This document shows positions 61,596 to 64,000 of a stretch of DNA of 64,000 nucleotides, in pieces; position 1 is the stretch's first letter; the number at the start of each line of letters is the position of its first letter. Origin of the DNA: an uncultured Candidatus Melainabacteria bacterium. Its GTDB lineage: Bacteria; Cyanobacteriota; Vampirovibrionia; Gastranaerophilales; Gastranaerophilaceae. The position numbers and the translations under genes were made by a program. The stretch is from positions 357,325 through 421,324 of the forward strand of contig CAKUTH010000002.1 in assembly GCA_934691935.1 (NCBI GenBank). Direction: 5' to 3'. A model generated the notes under the pieces. That model did not search any database. It was not told the DNA's origin and saw only the letters and a program-made list of their open reading frames with translations.

Positions 61596-62600
61596 ATGAC
61601 AGTAAAATTTGAAGGACAAGATAGACGTGAAGCTACTTTGAAAAAAGTTTTGCCAGAATATGGTTTTAAATCTTTAGAAGAAGCTCGCGATTTGTGCGTA
61701 TCAAAAGGCATTGATGTTGAATCAATTGTAAAAGGCATTCAACCTATCGCTTTTGATAACGCTGTTTGGGCATACACACTTGGTTGTGCTATTGCTTTGA
61801 AAAAAGAAGTTAAATCTGCTGCAGAAGCTGCAGAAGCAATTGGTTTGGGCTTGCAAGCATTTGCTATCCCAGGTTCAGTTGGCGACAGAAGACAAGTTGG
61901 TATCGGTCACGGTAACTTGGCTGCTATGCTTTTGAGAGAAGAAACAAAATGTTTCTGTTTCTTGGCTGGTCACGAATCTTTCGCGGCTGCTGAAGGTGCT
62001 ATTGGTATCGCTAGAAACGCTAACAAAGTTAGAAAAGATCCTTTGAGAGTTATCTTGAACGGTCTTGGAAAAGACGCAGCTTACATTATTGCTAGAATTA
62101 ACGGTTTCACAGCTGTTGAAACAAAATATGATTTCAAAACAGGTGAATTAAAAGTCGTTAAAGAAATTCCTTTCTCAGAAGGTGAAAGAGCAAAAGTAAA
62201 ATGTTATGGTGCAGATGATGTATCAGAAGGCGTTGCAATCATGATTAAAGAAGGCGTTGATGTTTCTATTACAGGTAACTCAACTAACCCAACAAGATTC
62301 CAACACCCTGTTGCAGGTACTTACAAAAAATGGTGCTGGGAAAACGGTAGAAAATACTTCTCAGTAGCATCAGGTGGTGGTACTGGTAGAACACTTCACC
62401 CAGATAACGTTGCAGCTGGTCCTGCATCTTATGGTATGACTGATACTATGGGAAGAATGCATGGTGATGCTCAATTCGCAGGTTCATCATCAGTTCCTGC
62501 TCACGTAGAAATGATGGGTGTAATCGGTATGGGTAACAACCCTATGGTAGGTGCTACAGTAGCTGTAGCAGTTGCCGTTGCTGGTGCATTGAGCAAATAG
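61596..62600 (+). CDS. GGGtGRT-family protein of unknown function
   Basis: A 334-residue cytosolic protein named for its motif SGGGTGRTLHPDNVAAGP (residues about 262-279). Other conserved-looking stretches are FAIPGSVGDRRQVGIGHGNL, CFLAGHESFAAAEGAIGIAR, ITGNSTNPTRFQHPVAG and MGRMHGDAQFAGSSSVPAHV. The first half has several Gly-rich turns like a nucleotide- or cofactor-binding fold. No biochemical role is known to me. It follows the NifU-like scaffold gene and has similarly strong codon bias, so both are probably abundant and work together, perhaps in Fe-S or selenium/sulfur handling (inference). Confidence 0.88.
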   Translation: MTVKFEGQDRREATLKKVLPEYGFKSLEEARDLCVSKGIDVESIVKGIQPIAFDNAVWAYTLGCAIALKKEVKSAAEAAEAIGLGLQAFAIPGSVGDRRQVGIGHGNLAAMLLREETKCFCFLAGHESFAAAEGAIGIARNANKVRKDPLRVILNGLGKDAAYIIARINGFTAVETKYDFKTGELKVVKEIPFSEGERAKVKCYGADDVSEGVAIMIKEGVDVSITGNSTNPTRFQHPVAGTYKKWCWENGRKYFSVASGGGTGRTLHPDNVAAGPASYGMTDTMGRMHGDAQFAGSSSVPAHVEMMGVIGMGNNPMVGATVAVAVAVAGALSK

Positions 62601-62619
62601 TTTATATTTGTAAAATTTT

Positions 62620-62656
62620 AAAAACAGACTTCTCACTACGAGGGGTCTGTTTTTTG
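62620..62656 (+). terminator. Rho-independent terminator after the GGGtGRT gene
   Basis: Stem AAAACAGACTTCTC/GAGGGGTCTGTTTT with G-U pairs, then TTTTG. Confidence 0.85.
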
Positions 62657-62659
62657 TTG

Positions 62660-63131
62660 GGTAATAAGGAAGTAGGTAGGTAAGAGGATACTAAGATACT
62701 AGGGCACTAAGAAGTTTACGTAAGGAAGTAAGTCCGTAAGGAAGTTAGTAAGAAACAATTACCCCTCGCCCCTTGGGGAGAGGGTGTCCGAAGGACAGGA
62801 GAGGGGTCATAAACTTAACATAAAAATAAGCTGGATTGCTTCGCATACGCTCGCAATGACAGAAGAATTCCTTCCCCTATGGGGGAAGGTTAGGATGGGG
62901 GCTAATTGTTAATAGTGCAATAGGGTAAAACATCAGCCCCCACCTTAGTCCTGTCTTGGATTTGCTCCACGCTCACAGAGTTTCGCACATGTTGCCTGCA
63001 ACAGTGTGCTCAATCTGCTCGCTATCCGAACTCGCTTTGCTACGTTCGTACGCAAATCCGCTCCCCCATGGGGGAGGAAATTAATTCTTACTCACTTCCT
63101 TACCTACTAACCTACTTACTTACTTACTAAC
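62660..63131. repeat. Largest composite octamer element, about 470 bp, with nested palindromic repeats
   Basis: Forward arm 62660-62753 (GTAATAAG, GGAAGTAG, GATACTAA, GATACTAG, GGCACTAA, then GAAGTTTACGTAAG and GTAAGGAA units). Cargo: CCCTCGCCCC/GGGGAGAGGG hairpin, GGATTGCTTCGCATACGC repeat (62832), CCTTCCCC/GGGGGAAGG hairpin, and the inverted copy of the 9556 repeat (62937-63077). Reverse arm 63086-63131. No gene is seen inside. Confidence 0.85.
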
Positions 63132-63143
63132 TTTACAACCCTC

Positions 63144-63178
63144 TTGAAAAATCCTACCAAATATGTCATAATAAATAT
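63144..63178 (+). promoter_or_regulatory. Leaderless promoter of the terminal prepilin gene
   Basis: -35 TTGAAA (63144-63149), 17-bp spacer, -10 CATAAT (63167-63172), then exactly 6 bp to the ATG at 63179. The string TATGTCATAATAAA is shared with the hydrogenase promoter at 49069. Confidence 0.65.
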
Positions 63179-64000
63179 ATGGATATAGAACACGGAGTTA
63201 GCGAGATGAAAGAATTTAGAATGTTGAAAACCCTTGATATACAAGGAATAGAACCCAATGGGGGGGCTTTAAGCTCTGATTACGTAAGTAAGTTAGTAAG
63301 TAAGGAAGTTAGTAAGAAGTTATGTAACTTTACCCTCGCAGAAGGTGCTACGCACGTAGACACTTGCGACGGTAAACGAAAAATCGCTTTCACTTTGGCA
63401 GAAGTTTTAATCACCCTTGGGATTATCGGTGTTGTCGCGGCGTTGACGTTGCCGAGCATTGTTCATAATGTTCAAAAAGTTGTTCTAAAAAATCAGTTCA
63501 AGCGCGCATATTCAAATTTTTACAATGCGATAAAATATGTGCAAGCTCAAAATGGCGCACCTTATGCTTGTTTTTATTGGGATAAAAGACCTTATGGCGG
63601 TGCTGAGTGTTCTGAATTTAATGAATATGGTTCTTGTATTGGGTGGACGTTAGCTGACGGGTCACCATTACCGAATGATTATAATGGCAAAACTTCAGAT
63701 TGTAGAAAATTTACAGAGGATTTGATGAAGGCTTTGAATGTTGTCAAATTTTGTGAAAATAATGCGCTTGCAAATGGTTGTGTAACTGATAGTTTTAGGG
63801 GTGTTGATAAAATTAAAGCTGAACAAAATCCTGATAAAGAAGCAGATCCAAATCAAATATATAGTGATACTAATGTTAAACAAAAATATCCAGCTTTTAT
63901 TACAGCAGATGGGGTGCTTTATTCAAGATATGCTAGTATGGATGGCTTCCCTGTTTTTATGGTTGATGTGAATGGTCATAAAGGTCCAAACAAATGGGGC
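63179..64000 (+). CDS. Type IV prepilin-like protein with a 70-residue repeat-derived leader (runs off the window)
   Basis: An open frame of 274 codons without a stop before the window ends. The prepilin helix AFTLAEVLITLGIIGVVAAL begins at residue 70-71 (F71 at 63389). The leader includes an octamer array (63282-63319) read as YVSKLVSKEVSKK, followed by repeat-like NFTLAEGATHVDTCDGKR that by chance also contains FTLAE. The mature part has several Cys (CFYW, CSEF, CIGW) and a pilin-type DVNGHKGPNKWG ending. The start at 63179 is set by the leaderless -10 arrangement. Prepilin peptidase would cut the leader off at KIA/FTLAE. Confidence 0.75.
   Translation, partial: MDIEHGVSEMKEFRMLKTLDIQGIEPNGGALSSDYVSKLVSKEVSKKLCNFTLAEGATHVDTCDGKRKIAFTLAEVLITLGIIGVVAALTLPSIVHNVQKVVLKNQFKRAYSNFYNAIKYVQAQNGAPYACFYWDKRPYGGAECSEFNEYGSCIGWTLADGSPLPNDYNGKTSDCRKFTEDLMKALNVVKFCENNALANGCVTDSFRGVDKIKAEQNPDKEADPNQIYSDTNVKQKYPAFITADGVLYSRYASMDGFPVFMVDVNGHKGPNKWG
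63282..63319 (+). repeat. Octamer array inside the prepilin leader
   Basis: GTAAGTAA, GTTAGTAA, GTAAGGAA, GTTAGTAA in an open frame (VSKLVSKEVSK); followed by TTATGTAACTTTACCCTCGC, the same word that follows arrays near 26386 (inverted) and 29136. Confidence 0.85.

Noticed and set aside
62832..62862. Possible tRNA or small structured RNA in the composite element
   Set aside because: The segment is a short dispersed palindrome (GGATTGCTTCGCATACGC type) with no cloverleaf.
63330..63348. First FTLAE in the last prepilin leader as the processing site
   Set aside because: It is encoded by a repeat word (ACTTTACCCTCGC) found elsewhere, and no hydrophobic helix follows; the true site is the second FTLAE at 63389.

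Overview
The window is AT-rich bacterial chromosome that most resembles a gut, fermentative, non-photosynthetic relative of cyanobacteria (Vampirovibrionia/Melainabacteria, order Gastranaerophilales). Grounds: a Ycf45-like AAA+R3H ATPase typical of cyanobacteria and plastids, several prepilins with the FTLAEVLITLGIIGVVAA segment common in that group, a diderm-type secreted adhesin, and an anaerobic Fe-S metabolism built on [FeFe] hydrogenases, 2-oxoacid:ferredoxin oxidoreductase and PPDK. The assignment is inference; no rRNA is present to confirm it.

Layout. 0-9.5 kb: hisS with a small nucleotidyltransferase-like gene, a CadC-like repressor divergent from a short Zn/Cd pump with three matching operators, a two-component system, an HD-domain protein, a TupA-ATP-grasp/glycosyltransferase fusion and tag. 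9.5-16.5 kb: an 897-residue orphan protein and a 1172-residue secreted adhesin with a TPS-like N-terminus, a long Asp-Thr-Asp repeat and an unexpected C-terminal PilZ domain. 16.5-26 kb: ROK kinase, a four-gene 2-oxoacid:ferredoxin oxidoreductase operon, a 1333-residue coiled-coil protein and a GlcD-type flavoprotein. 26-36.4 kb: iron-containing alcohol dehydrogenase, an SPFH protein, RseP, a second two-component system, TadA and PPDK. 36.5-45 kb: a pair of tiny membrane proteins, the Ycf45-like ATPase, HydF, S15 and PurB. 45-50.6 kb: a hydrogenase locus made of a PAS-linked sensory [FeFe] hydrogenase, a SpoIIE-type phosphatase, two thioredoxin-fold [2Fe-2S] proteins, a second tiny membrane pair and a catalytic-type [FeFe] hydrogenase. 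50.7-64 kb: dxr, RNase P RNA, prepilins, RarA, L28, a TonB-like protein, and a NifU-like scaffold beside a GGGtGRT-family protein; the window ends inside another prepilin.

Together the metabolic genes describe pyruvate/2-oxoacid oxidation to reduced ferredoxin, hydrogen or ethanol as electron sinks, and a sensory hydrogenase that could report hydrogen or redox state through a phosphatase.

The most unusual signals are: (1) a family of octamer-periodic repeat arrays, usually as converging inverted pairs that trap other palindromic repeats, often supplying gene stop codons; (2) such repeats inside the long leaders of prepilins, where prepilin peptidase would remove them; (3) a related 85-90 nt palindromic element inserted both in RNase P RNA and in a prepilin leader; (4) six genes whose start codon lies exactly 6 nt after a -10 box, implying leaderless mRNAs; (5) a PilZ domain at the end of an apparently exported adhesin.
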